Below, piece by piece: positions 6,626-12,291 of a stretch of 12,291 nucleotides of DNA. Under the pieces are notes generated by a model. That model did no database searches and had not been told where the DNA came from. It worked only from the letters and a program-made list of their open reading frames with translations. The translations under genes were made by a program, and so were the position numbers. Positions within the stretch are counted from its first letter, which is position 1, and each line of letters begins with the position of its first letter. The stretch spans positions 38,064 through 50,354 of the forward strand of contig MU631751.1 of the NCBI GenBank assembly GCA_026770615.1, read 5' to 3'. The DNA comes from Pavlovales sp. CCMP2436 (taxonomy: Eukaryota > Haptophyta > Pavlovophyceae > Pavlovales).

Positions 6626-6994
6626 ATGCCTGGAATCAGAAGCACAAATTTTAATTACATCGTAAGTTATTATCTTGAAGTTGATACTCGTGACCCAGTG
6701 GGCATGCGAAGGGAGGTACATTCGGACGTGTACATCCCCGGAGGGCAATCTTTTAACATAAACTGTCTTTGATGGGTAAACCAGCACCAAGTTAGGGGGT
6801 GGCTCGACGACAGTGGTTCAAGCGAATGCCCGCCGTTTTATTTCAAATCCACAATAAACAAATTGATCATTTACTGCGAGGACACCCACGCTCAAATTAG
6901 CACTCACCCAGCGTCCCTTTTTCTTCAAGTTTATATGTCTCGTCAAAAGCAGCAACAATCCGAAACCCATAATATGAACTTCCTCGAAGTGTAA
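6626..6994 (+). pseudogene. Small element ORF with an internal TGA
   Basis: ATG 6626 directly follows leader motif copy 2. The frame runs 48 codons to TGA 6770-6772, then stays open in the same phase for 73 more codons to TAA 6992-6994. Both halves look like protein. The first contains VHSDVYIPGGQSFNIN; the second contains PPFYFKSTINKLIIYCED and then a Gln-rich stretch. A nonsense mutation or a stop-codon readthrough would explain the TGA. At the end, coding character moves to the -1 frame, which carries an acidic tail (6973-7104). The position behind the replication gene, with its own leader, is where a mobile replicon would carry a structural or accessory protein, but no family was recognised and capsid folds cannot be judged by eye. 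Confidence 0.4.
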
Positions 6995-7104
6995 ACAGAA
7001 GGTTGCCGTTTTACATCGAAGATATTGAAATTGAATATGAACAAGAGTCTGATGAAGACTCCTCAGATGAAGACTCCTCGGCTGAGGACTTCATCGAAAA
7101 CTAG
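6973..7104 (+). pseudogene. Acidic C-terminal tail, probably part of the preceding gene
   Basis: This frame is open from 6973 to TAG 7102-7104. It reads NRRLPFYIEDIEIEYEQ, followed by a Ser/Asp/Glu tail that contains a doubled DEDSS unit. No ATG opens it. It sits in the -1 phase relative to 6626-6994 and overlaps that frame by 22 bp. The simplest view is one gene with a lost base between about 6973 and 6994; programmed -1 frameshifting is possible, but no canonical slippery heptamer is visible. Acidic tails are common on DNA-mimic, chaperone and nucleoprotein-binding proteins. The role here is unknown. Confidence 0.4.
7051..7080 (+). repeat. 15-bp tandem duplication in the acidic tail
   Basis: GATGAAGACTCCTC followed by A (7051-7065) and then by G (7066-7080) gives two in-frame copies of an Asp-Glu-Asp-Ser-Ser unit. 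It probably arose by slippage. Confidence 0.8.
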
Positions 7105-7127
7105 AATAGCGAATAAAATGTTGTACA

Positions 7128-7451
7128 ATGCTAATAAGCACAACGCAAAAATTTTATGCAAAAACGACTTACCCGCAAATACTCGAGAGCAGGCTAAATG
7201 AGATTACACGGCTTATCAGCACTATTACAGGCGTTCCAATTATACAATCAAATCCGCATCCGTCGACGGACGTGAGCGGTGAAGACCCAAGTCGCAGGCG
7301 CCGGCGTGGATCGAGATGCAACGACCATCTTTGCGCGCAACCGACCTTCTCGCCATCAAGGACATTACACAATTCGTCTCGGACACACGTGATCAGTACC
7401 GCCTCAGCTATCTCGCAAACGCACAAATTCCACCGACACGGTACTCGCTGA
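7128..7451 (+). pseudogene. Upstream part of a small element ORF
   Basis: ATG 7128 opens a frame to 7451. The first ~50 residues look natural (they include ESRLNEITRLISTITGVPII), but after an Arg-rich run near 7300 the sequence degrades into Ser/His/Thr-rich text. From about 7283 the -1 frame becomes the convincing one and continues to 7747. The two overlapping ORFs are probably one gene with a lost base in about 7283-7330. No family was recognised. Confidence 0.3.
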
Positions 7452-7747
7452 CCTTTATCAGCCTGACCTCTGTGCGCAACCTCGTGATTAGCGAGTACAA
7501 CATCCAAAAGGCAAGGCAGCTTCACGAGCAGGATGCTCTCAATACGATCGCGGCTCGCTTCAAAGATAGCGGTAAGGCGAAGAGCATCGAGCAGAAACGG
7601 ATCGACGACGCACTTTTGTTGGCATCGGAGAAGAGAGCCAAGGCCGCAGCGCTTCGGAAACAGCAACGCCAAGAAGCTGCGGCTAGGAAGGTCGTTGCGG
7701 ACACACTCGCGGGGATCGTCGTGCGTCGCCGAGCGCCACCACCGTAG
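7316..7747 (+). CDS. Basic coiled-coil-like protein, 143 aa
   Basis: The frame opens at 7283, has its first ATG at 7316, and ends at TAG 7745-7747. The N-terminal half is mixed (it contains ATDLLAIKDITQFVSDTRD). The C-terminal half is a long, strongly charged helix rich in Ala, Lys, Arg, Gln and Glu, with heptad-like spacing, and ends in a basic RRR segment. Such a helix suggests oligomerisation or binding to nucleic acid, which is inference. It is the last ORF of the foreign block. An AATAAA occurs about 250 bp downstream. It probably continues the reading frame begun at 7128 after a -1 phase change, so the ATG at 7316 may not be the natural start. The overlapping minus-strand ORF at 7169-7672 looks like a shadow. 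Confidence 0.5.
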   Translation: MQRPSLRATDLLAIKDITQFVSDTRDQYRLSYLANAQIPPTRYSLTFISLTSVRNLVISEYNIQKARQLHEQDALNTIAARFKDSGKAKSIEQKRIDDALLLASEKRAKAAALRKQQRQEAAARKVVADTLAGIVVRRRAPPP

Positions 7748-7772
7748 AGTCTAGCTCGATCTATTATGAACA

Positions 7773-8062
7773 TTCACGGTTAAAACACACGATCCAAAAT
7801 GATTCGCGTACGGCATTGTCGCTCTCTCCGAAAGGAGTTTTCACCAGTGCATTTTTCGAGGTGCGCTTTCTTTTGGATCTGGGCCGTCCGACAATTGAGA
7901 AACGTTTTCGATATTTTTTTTTCATTTGCAAAACCATCTCTCTGTAATTCTCAGATTATTTTTTAGAACTTTCTATAAAAGAAGTATATGTAAATAAAGT
8001 CACAAAAGATCGAGCAAGAAAAGCCGTCCGGGTTCATTTACGATCGTGCATTTAACCGTGAA
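7773..8062. repeat. Inverted repeat pair bounding a non-coding AT-rich segment
   Basis: TTCACGGTTAAA...CACGATC at 7773-7794 is matched in reverse complement at 8042-8062 (19 identical positions over about 21-22). The 247 bp between them are AT-rich, without a good ORF, and contain TATAAAAG (7974-7981) and AATAAA (7993-7998). Outside the repeats, CGATCT occurs at 7757 (16 bp before the left arm) and at 8063 (directly after the right arm). The outer 16 bp on each side match imperfectly (12 of 16), like a worn direct repeat. It could be a MITE-like insertion, the terminal region of the element, or an origin or terminator structure. Confidence 0.6.
7993..7998 (+). terminator. Candidate polyadenylation signal AATAAA
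   Basis: A canonical hexamer in an AT-rich tract, on the same strand as the last ORF of the block. A TATAAAAG sequence 19 bp upstream would instead suggest a promoter; the sequence does not decide. Confidence 0.25.
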
Positions 8063-8268
8063 CGATCTTATTTGACCACACACGTTTTTCGACATTGAAA
8101 AAAGATGGGACTAGAACCCCTCTTTTGAAAAAAAAAACGATGGCGGAAAAAATGGCGTGAGTGACTCCGGACGGGTTGCGGCAAAGGCGGTTCGTTGATG
8201 GCTTGGTTGACCGCTGGGACTCGGCGGCCGGCCACCTGCTCCCCTCGATGACCTTGGACGACCGCGAG

Positions 8269-8374
8269 GTGTTCGCTATGTGCGCTTTCCTTGCCGCCAA
8301 CGATCATGTGCGCTTTTCTGCGACGTGTTCACGATGTGCGCTTTCCTTGACACCAACGATCATGTGCGCTTTCC
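8269..8374 (+). repeat. 50-bp direct repeat, two copies
   Basis: Copies at 8269-8318 and 8325-8374 (56-bp offset) share GATGTGCGCTTTCCTTG-like and CCAACGATCATGTGCGCTTT segments with few differences. Because 56 is not a multiple of three, the repeat changes phase between copies, which argues against coding in this part. Confidence 0.8.
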
Positions 8375-8487
8375 GAGGCGGTCATCCTTTAACTGCCCCC
8401 CGTCGATGGGCCGCTTGGTTTCGAACGCAACCTTTCATGCAGTCCCCATCCCCCCCGCCTCTCGACCTTCCTAGACCCTGCTCGACC

Positions 8488-8752
8488 GCCTCCGCACCAA
8501 AAGCTAAATACGGCCGCGTGGCTCACAAAGTGCGCAAAACTGAATCGGCTTCGACCGTGCCCCGCAGTTAAAGGAAACCCATTCGCCTCCGCACCGAAAG
8601 CTAAATACGGCCGCGTGGCTCACAAAGTGCACAAAACTGAATCTGCTTCAACCGTGCCCCACCAGGCCTCGGCCCCGCGCACGCGTCGAAAGCTAAATAC
8701 GGCCGCGTGGCTCACAAAGTGCACAAAACTGAATCGGCTTCGACCGTGCCCC
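8488..8752 (+). repeat. 76-bp direct repeat, three copies
   Basis: Full copies at 8488-8563 and 8585-8660 and a slightly shorter one at about 8686-8752 share AAAGCTAAATACGGCCGCGT, GGCTCACAAAGTGC and CTTCGACCGTGCCCC-type blocks. The intervals (97 and 92 bp) differ, so the phase is not kept and the repeat is unlikely to be coding. It may be a local satellite or a dispersed genomic repeat. Confidence 0.85.
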
Positions 8753-8933
8753 CCCCAGGGCCTCCACCCAGCCTACCAAGCCTCTACCAAGCCTCCACCC
8801 AGCCTCCGCAAGACTCCTCCCCCCCCCCTCCACCACGTCCACGACGACCAACCCGGACCGACGACGACGACCCACTCAAACGCAGCAAGGGCTCCTCGAT
8901 GATGCACAAATGAAATACACGTATTGCACCTAA

Positions 8934-9254
8934 GCACGCAAAACACACCACTCGAGACAGCTCAAGTCGTGGGTGCGCCGCCTCGCGAGTGGCGAGGAGG
9001 TTACGGTCGATCGCAAGACGACCGCGCCCATACGCGTGCTCGCCCACCACCTGGACTACATCTGGGCGCTATGCAACTCGCCGGACAACCGTAGAGCGGT
9101 CGCCAACCTCAAGCAGTGGGGCTCCAAGAAGTGGGAGGAGGTCGAGGCGTGCGCGTCGCACGACCTCATGGCGGAGCTGGTCAGGTGGTGGAGGAGGCGA
9201 TGGCTGCGCGCTCTTCCGTCCGCGCAGGTGAAGATGCGTGACGGGACGGGCTGA
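8934..9254 (+). CDS. Host-like exon or gene fragment, ~100 aa
   Basis: The frame is open from 8934 to TGA 9252-9254. An AG at 8960 could be an acceptor, giving an exon that starts LKSWVRRLASGEE. The first in-frame start-like codon is a GTG at 8973; there is no ATG near the start. The product is helical, charged and Trp-rich (it contains HHLDYIWALCNSPDNRRAV and LKQWGSKKWEEVE). CAG|GTGAAG at 9227/9228 is a possible phase-0 donor, so the last nine codons may be intron. The stretch AVANLKQWG resembles AVGNLMRRWG in the left-end exon at 227-445, and both are followed by a charged helix ending in Trp. This suggests paralogous exons on the two sides of the foreign block. No known family was recognised. 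Confidence 0.45.
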   Translation, partial: ARKTHHSRQLKSWVRRLASGEEVTVDRKTTAPIRVLAHHLDYIWALCNSPDNRRAVANLKQWGSKKWEEVEACASHDLMAELVRWWRRRWLRALPSAQVKMRDGTG

Positions 9255-9275
9255 GCGGCGGCGGGCTCGGTGGGG

Positions 9276-9373
9276 CAGCAGCGCAGCCGCGCTGCTGCGC
9301 TGCCGCGCAGCTGCGCAGCCACGCAGCCGCGCAGCCGCGCGGCCGCGGCTGCCACGCTGCCGCGGAGCGTGCC
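9276..9373. repeat. GCAGC/GCGCAGCC simple repeat, partly self-complementary
   Basis: This GC-rich stretch is made of GCAGC, GCGCAG and CCGCGC words in both orientations. It produces apparent Ala/Arg-rich ORFs on both strands that I regard as artefacts. It could form stable hairpins. Confidence 0.7.
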
Positions 9374-9452
9374 ATGCTGCCCTGCCCTTTACATACGGAT
9401 TTATGTGCGGCGGCACAGCGCCGAATTTAAACGAATTTACGATTTGTCAGCA

Positions 9453-9554
9453 ATGGCGGCCGCGGAGGTCCGTTTTGATGCGCTGACTTCGGGAGGCTAG
9501 ATGAGGGTGAAGGAGGCCTTGTACGGGCCTGTGCTTCACAAGAAAGGGACATAA
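9453..9554 (+). other. Exon-like scrap with an in-frame TAG
   Basis: ATG 9453 opens MAAAEVRFDALTSGG, then TAG 9498-9500, and the same phase continues at ATG 9501 with MRVKEALYGPVLHKKGT to TAA 9552-9554. Both halves look like real protein. It could be a worn exon of the gene fragment at 8934-9254, or chance. Confidence 0.25.
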
Positions 9555-9689
9555 GTGGGTTAGGAACCCCCCGGTCGCATCAGATACTCGCCATTATTAC
9601 TTCAGCGTTGGCCTCTGCTACTGCGTGCAAAGGCTTCAAATTTTGCCGCCCCGTCGCTAAAGCTCTGGGCTGTGTCAGGTGTCGGTCTA

Positions 9690-9844
9690 CCGGCTCTTAG
9701 AAAGCCCCGCAGGGCCCCCGGGGGCCCCGCCGGAGGCGCCTATGTGACTAACATATAACTAACTTGTCACATAGCCCGGGGGCCCACGGGGCCCCACGGA
9801 TACCGCGGATAATCCCCGTACGTTACGCCTTTTCTAAGAGCCGG
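9690..9844. mobile_element. MITE (non-autonomous DNA transposon), 155 bp
   Basis: Perfect 14-bp terminal inverted repeats, CCGGCTCTTAGAAA at 9690-9703 and its reverse complement at 9831-9844, are flanked by an identical 8-bp direct repeat TCGGTCTA at 9682-9689 and 9845-9852. The interior is mostly self-complementary: GGGCCCCCGGGGGCCCC-like arms and a central CTATGTGAC (9740-9748) opposite GTCACATAG (9766-9774) would give a near-complete foldback hairpin. There is no coding capacity. An 8-bp duplication is typical of hAT and some P-like transposons. The terminal sequence does not start with the usual hAT CA, so the superfamily is uncertain. The perfect repeats and duplication suggest a recent insertion. 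Confidence 0.9.
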
Positions 9845-10175
9845 TCGGTCTATAGCATCGAAGTTTTTCCCCGTCAAATTCTGCGTCTAGGTGTACCTTT
9901 ATAATTTCAAATAACAAATTATTGAAAATTATTTACTTTAATTCAAACGAACACGGTGCTGGCCCTGTCCGGATTATAACGGGACTTCCTGGCAGTGGAG
10001 TGCGATGGCCTGCCAGAACGTGCGCAGCAGCAGTAAACAGCGTCCGGGTGAATTGTGAAAACCTCGGCTCAGCCACACCAAGATGGCGTACGACAACTTG
10101 AGCTAACGAGCGAGAGAGAAACAGCACCTGGGGGAGACCTTAGGGACACTGAGGACCCGCCTCGAGCGGCCCAAG

Positions 10176-10851
10176 ATGACGCCATCGGGATTCGATGCAG
10201 ACAGCTTCAACGGCTGCCACGATGCTGCAACGTGCAAAGCACTGTGCGACAGCATGCTCCAATGCACCAAGGTGGCTGGACAGATCGCGTCTCAGCTCAG
10301 CGAGACCGGGCGGGTGCCGAGCGGTGTCGAGCGGCCGACGAGGGATTCGACGCATCGCGCCAACGAGACGCCGCCGAGCGAGCAGCAGCCGGGCGAGGCA
10401 CCACTGCCACTGCACACGATGTCGGGACCATCGATCTGGCGCAATGACCCCCGACCAAGCGCCAACGCGGAGCCGCAGAATGCGACGGCTAGGCAGCAGA
10501 GTGCTGTCATGCACTCGCCGAGTGCGGCCGCGCAACAGCCAAGGGCCGCAGCACGGGAGCTTGGGAGCTTGGGGATAGCTCGGCTGTCAGGCCTCAGCGC
10601 GGCGGCCAGACGGCAGCTGCGCAGCGCCCAAACGGCACGCAGGCACGCAGCGACGGCGCCCTTTGATGGCTACCAATTATCCGCGTTGGCGAGTGAGCTG
10701 CAGCTGGACATGAACGCGCCCCAGCACCGTGACAACCAGCTGAGCAGTATCGAGAGAGAGACACGCCTCAGTTCGGCGGCCAAACGACAGCTGCGCAGCG
10801 CTCAGACGGCACGCTGGCACGCAGCGACGGCGCCTTCGAAGGCTCCCAGCA

Positions 10852-10882
<31 letters not shown>

Positions 10883-11489
10883 GAGGAGGAGGAGAGGCAG
10901 CAGCAGCAGCAGCAGTGGCAGCAGCAGCAGCAGCAGCAACAGGAGGAGGAGGAGGAGCAGCAGCAGCAGCATCAGCATGAGGAGGAGAAGGAGCAGCAGC
11001 AGCAGGTGCAGGGGCAGGAGCAGCAACGAAGGCGAAGGCGGAGGCGACAGCAGCCGCGACAGTTGCAGGAGCAGCAGGAGTTGGAGAGGGAGGAGCAACT
11101 GCAACAGCAGCAGCAGCGCCAGCCGCCCCGTGAGCAGCAGCAGGGAGAGCAACACCAGCGCCAGCTGCCACTCCATGAGCAGCAGTAGCCGCCCGGAGAG
11201 CAGCAGCAGGGAGTGCAGCAGCAGCTGCCGCCCCGAGAGCAGCGCCAGCACCAGCTGCCGCCCGGAGAGCAGCAGCAGGGAGAGCAGCACCAGCAGCCGC
11301 CCCGTGTGCAGCAGCAGCGCCAGCTGCCGCCCGAAGAGCAGCAGTAGGGAGAGCAGCGCCAGTCGCCGCCCCGTGAGCAGCAGCAGCCGCCCCTTGAGCA
11401 GCAGCAGGGAGAGCAGCGCGAGCAGCGCCAGCGCCAGCTGTCGCCCGAGAGCAGCAGCAGGGAGAGCAGCGCCAGCAGCCGCCCCGTGA
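10176..11489 (+). pseudogene. Low-complexity Ser/Ala-rich gene, probably broken
   Basis: The frame is open from 10107; its first ATG is 10176 and its stop TGA 11487-11489. The first ~60 residues look like genuine helical protein (they contain CKALCDSMLQCTKVAGQ), and a charged helix precedes the ATG in frame. A Pro/Ala/Gln-rich, disordered middle follows, with two copies of a unit containing RQLRSAQTAR. From 10847 the DNA is CAG-type repeat. In this phase it reads poly-Ser; in the next it reads Gln/Glu/Pro-rich, which is the more usual product of such repeats. The repeat phase carries stops and shifts. After TGA 11489 the same phase continues as Ala-rich sequence to another TGA near 11589. Either this is a gene worn by repeat slippage, or introns or assembly errors lie in the repeats. 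No family was recognised. Confidence 0.4.
10591..10834 (+). repeat. 70-bp direct repeat, two in-frame copies 174 bp apart
   Basis: Copies at 10591-10660 and 10765-10834 share CGGCGGCCA, CAGCTGCGCAGCGC and GCACGCAGCGACGGCGCC segments. The offset of 174 is a multiple of three, and both copies encode the RQLRSAQTAR unit in the same phase. This supports frame 3 as the coding phase up to about 10834. Confidence 0.8.
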
Positions 11490-11640
11490 GCAGCAGCAGC
11501 GCCAGCTGCTGCGCGTCTCGTGGGCTCCAGCCGTCTCGAGTGGCCACCATCTGCTCCCCGGCATGCCGCACTCGCGCCGGCCGCCTCGTGAGCAGCAGCA
11601 GGGAGAGCAGCAGCAGCAGCCGCCCCAGGAGCAGCGCCAG
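10847..11640 (+). repeat. CAG/GAG microsatellite grading into a ~45-bp minisatellite
   Basis: From 10847 there are runs of CAGCAG and GAGGAG. From about 11120 longer units built of GCCGCCCGGAGAGCAGCAGC and GGGAGAGCAGC recur with variation, interrupted by non-repeat DNA at about 11506-11588. In one phase the units read Gln/Glu/Pro-rich (PPREQQQ, GEQQQ), in the others Ser-Ser-Arg-rich or Ala-rich. Stops arise where CAGCAG meets TAG and where CGTGAGCAG is read as TGA. Very long minus-strand ORFs here are poly-Ala/Leu/Cys artefacts. Confidence 0.85.
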
Positions 11641-12158
11641 CCCAGCCTGTAGCAGCCAAACCCGCCGCCGCCCAGGGCGCTGCAGCAGCCCAGCCCCCGG
11701 GCGCACTGCCGCTGCATGCGCCGGCGGACACGCTGCAGAGTGCGCTGCCGAGCGAACCGTCGATGGGCACCGCGCTACCGCTGCCGTTGCCAAGTACGCT
11801 GCGCGCTGAGCCGGCGCTAGAAAGGTGCGATCACCCACAACACACTGTCCAGCCCGCTTCCCAGTCCACTCCATCGACGCCGCCCCTACCGTCGCCAAAG
11901 CCCACCGCCCAGTCCGCCACCCAGCTCGCCGCCCAGTCCGCCGCTGCCCAGGGCGCTGCTGCAGCCCAGCCCGCCGCCGCCCAGTGCGGTATAGCAGCCC
12001 AGCCCACTGCCGCCCAGGGTGCTCCAACAGCCCAGCCCGTCACTGCCCAGAGTGGTGCAGCATCACGGCCCGTTTGTCAACCAGGGCGCTCCAGCAGTCC
12101 AGCCCGTCGCCGCCCATGGAGCCGCCGCTCAGCCTACCGCCCAGCCCGCTGCTGCTGA
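11592..12158 (+). pseudogene. Ala/Pro/Gln-rich segment of the same broken gene
   Basis: This frame is open after TGA 11589-11591; its first ATG is 11763. It reads as an Ala-Gln-Pro repeat (AAQGAAAAQP, TAAQGAPTAQP) with a less repetitive insert, LPLHAPADTLQSALPSEPSM. It is in the same phase as 10176-11489, so with the two TGA codons ignored it is one long frame. From about 12062 the repeat theme moves into another phase (see 12061-12291), and this frame degrades to Arg/Ser-rich text before its stop. It is probably a disordered linker of a larger protein. Confidence 0.35.
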
Positions 12159-12291
12159 GATCGACGCACAACACCCCGCACTAGACGTGGCCGAGCTTGT
12201 TGCTGGTCTGGAGGAGGGTTCAGAGGAGGATGTATGGGATGAAGAAATGGAAGGCCTGGACAAAGGTTTGAGGGTGCGCTGGGTGGAGGAA
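12061..12291 (+). pseudogene. Continuation in another phase, acidic C-terminal part (runs off the window)
   Basis: In this phase the Gln-Ala-Pro theme continues (NQGAPAVQPVAAHGAAAQP), followed by a normal, acidic sequence (DVAELVAGLEEGSEEDVWDE, then KGLRVRWVEE) that is open to the window edge. The change from the preceding frame is +1, so a base gain, a two-base loss, or an intron boundary near 12062-12085 is needed. The acidic, Trp-containing end suggests that an ordered domain follows outside the window. Confidence 0.4.

Larger units (their letters stand above)
8090..8933. other. Repeat-rich region without a credible gene
   Basis: Composition returns to GC-rich after about 8150. A GTG-started frame is open from 8161 to 8571, with a plausible first part (it contains DGLRQRRFVDGLVDRWDSA), but it runs through 50-bp direct repeats and Pro-rich DNA and has no ATG start, so I do not call it a gene. 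It could include a worn exon. From 8760 to about 8812 there is a short CCTCCACCCAGCCT-type repeat followed by C-rich tracts. Confidence 0.5.

Noticed and set aside
2159..7330. Programmed -1 frameshifting as a shared expression strategy
   Set aside because: The overlaps 2159-2204 and 6973-6994 lack a slippery heptamer in the correct phase and share no common sequence, so indels are the simpler explanation.
9056..9500. Overlapping ORFs on both strands over the GCAGC repeat
   Set aside because: They are Ala/Arg-rich and are created by the simple repeat; only the exon-like frame ending at 9254 has protein-like composition.
10677..12027. Minus-strand ORFs of 320-350 codons
   Set aside because: They are antisense readings of CAG/GCC repeats (poly-Ala, poly-Leu, poly-Cys) with no natural protein segments.

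Overview
The window looks like a GC-rich eukaryotic (probably microalgal or other protist) chromosome carrying a less GC-rich, virus- or transposon-like insertion. The eukaryotic signs are apparent spliceosomal introns (for example GTGAGT...GCAG at 446-555), AATAAA signals, a vertebrate-type TTAGGG telomeric run at 781-801, and long CAG-type low-complexity DNA. No rRNA, tRNA or CRISPR array was recognised. The species cannot be named from this sequence.

Layout: (1) 1-633 is host-like: the possible tail of one gene (2-109) and two exons of another (227-445 and 556-633). (2) 634-870 holds two 31-bp repeats that run into (TTAGGG)n, with the G-strand pointing into the window. (3) About 870-8080 is the foreign block. 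It contains a small Cys-rich ORF (937-1218), an ORF of unknown family (1374-2204), a very large ORF of 1,442 residues (2237-6565), and several small broken ORFs (6626-7747). It ends in a non-coding stretch bounded by an inverted repeat (7773-8062). (4) 8090-8933 is non-coding or degenerate, with 50-bp and 76-bp direct repeats. (5) 8934-9254 is a host-like exon that weakly resembles the exon pair at the left end. (6) 9255-10106 holds GC-rich simple repeats, one exon-like scrap, and a clean 155-bp MITE with 14-bp terminal inverted repeats and an 8-bp target-site duplication. I see nothing recognisable in 9853-10106. (7) 10107-12291 is a Ser/Gln/Ala/Pro-rich low-complexity gene, broken by stops and frame changes, that runs off the right edge.

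The centre of interest is the 1,442-residue protein. It has all the main motifs of a superfamily 1 (Pif1/RecD-like) helicase with an inserted Cys cluster. After the helicase comes a segment resembling a PD-(D/E)XK nuclease, then a C-terminal domain with three motifs that resemble a minimal family-A/TV-Pol-type polymerase palm. This would be a one-polypeptide replication enzyme. A 44-bp leader motif (33 of 44 identical) occurs just before ATG 1346 and again just before ATG 6626, which suggests two transcription units sharing a promoter or leader. Several reading frames in the block change phase, three of them in the sense expected from a one-base deletion. The block is therefore probably a partly decayed endogenous element, although sequencing indels or programmed frameshifting cannot be excluded by eye.
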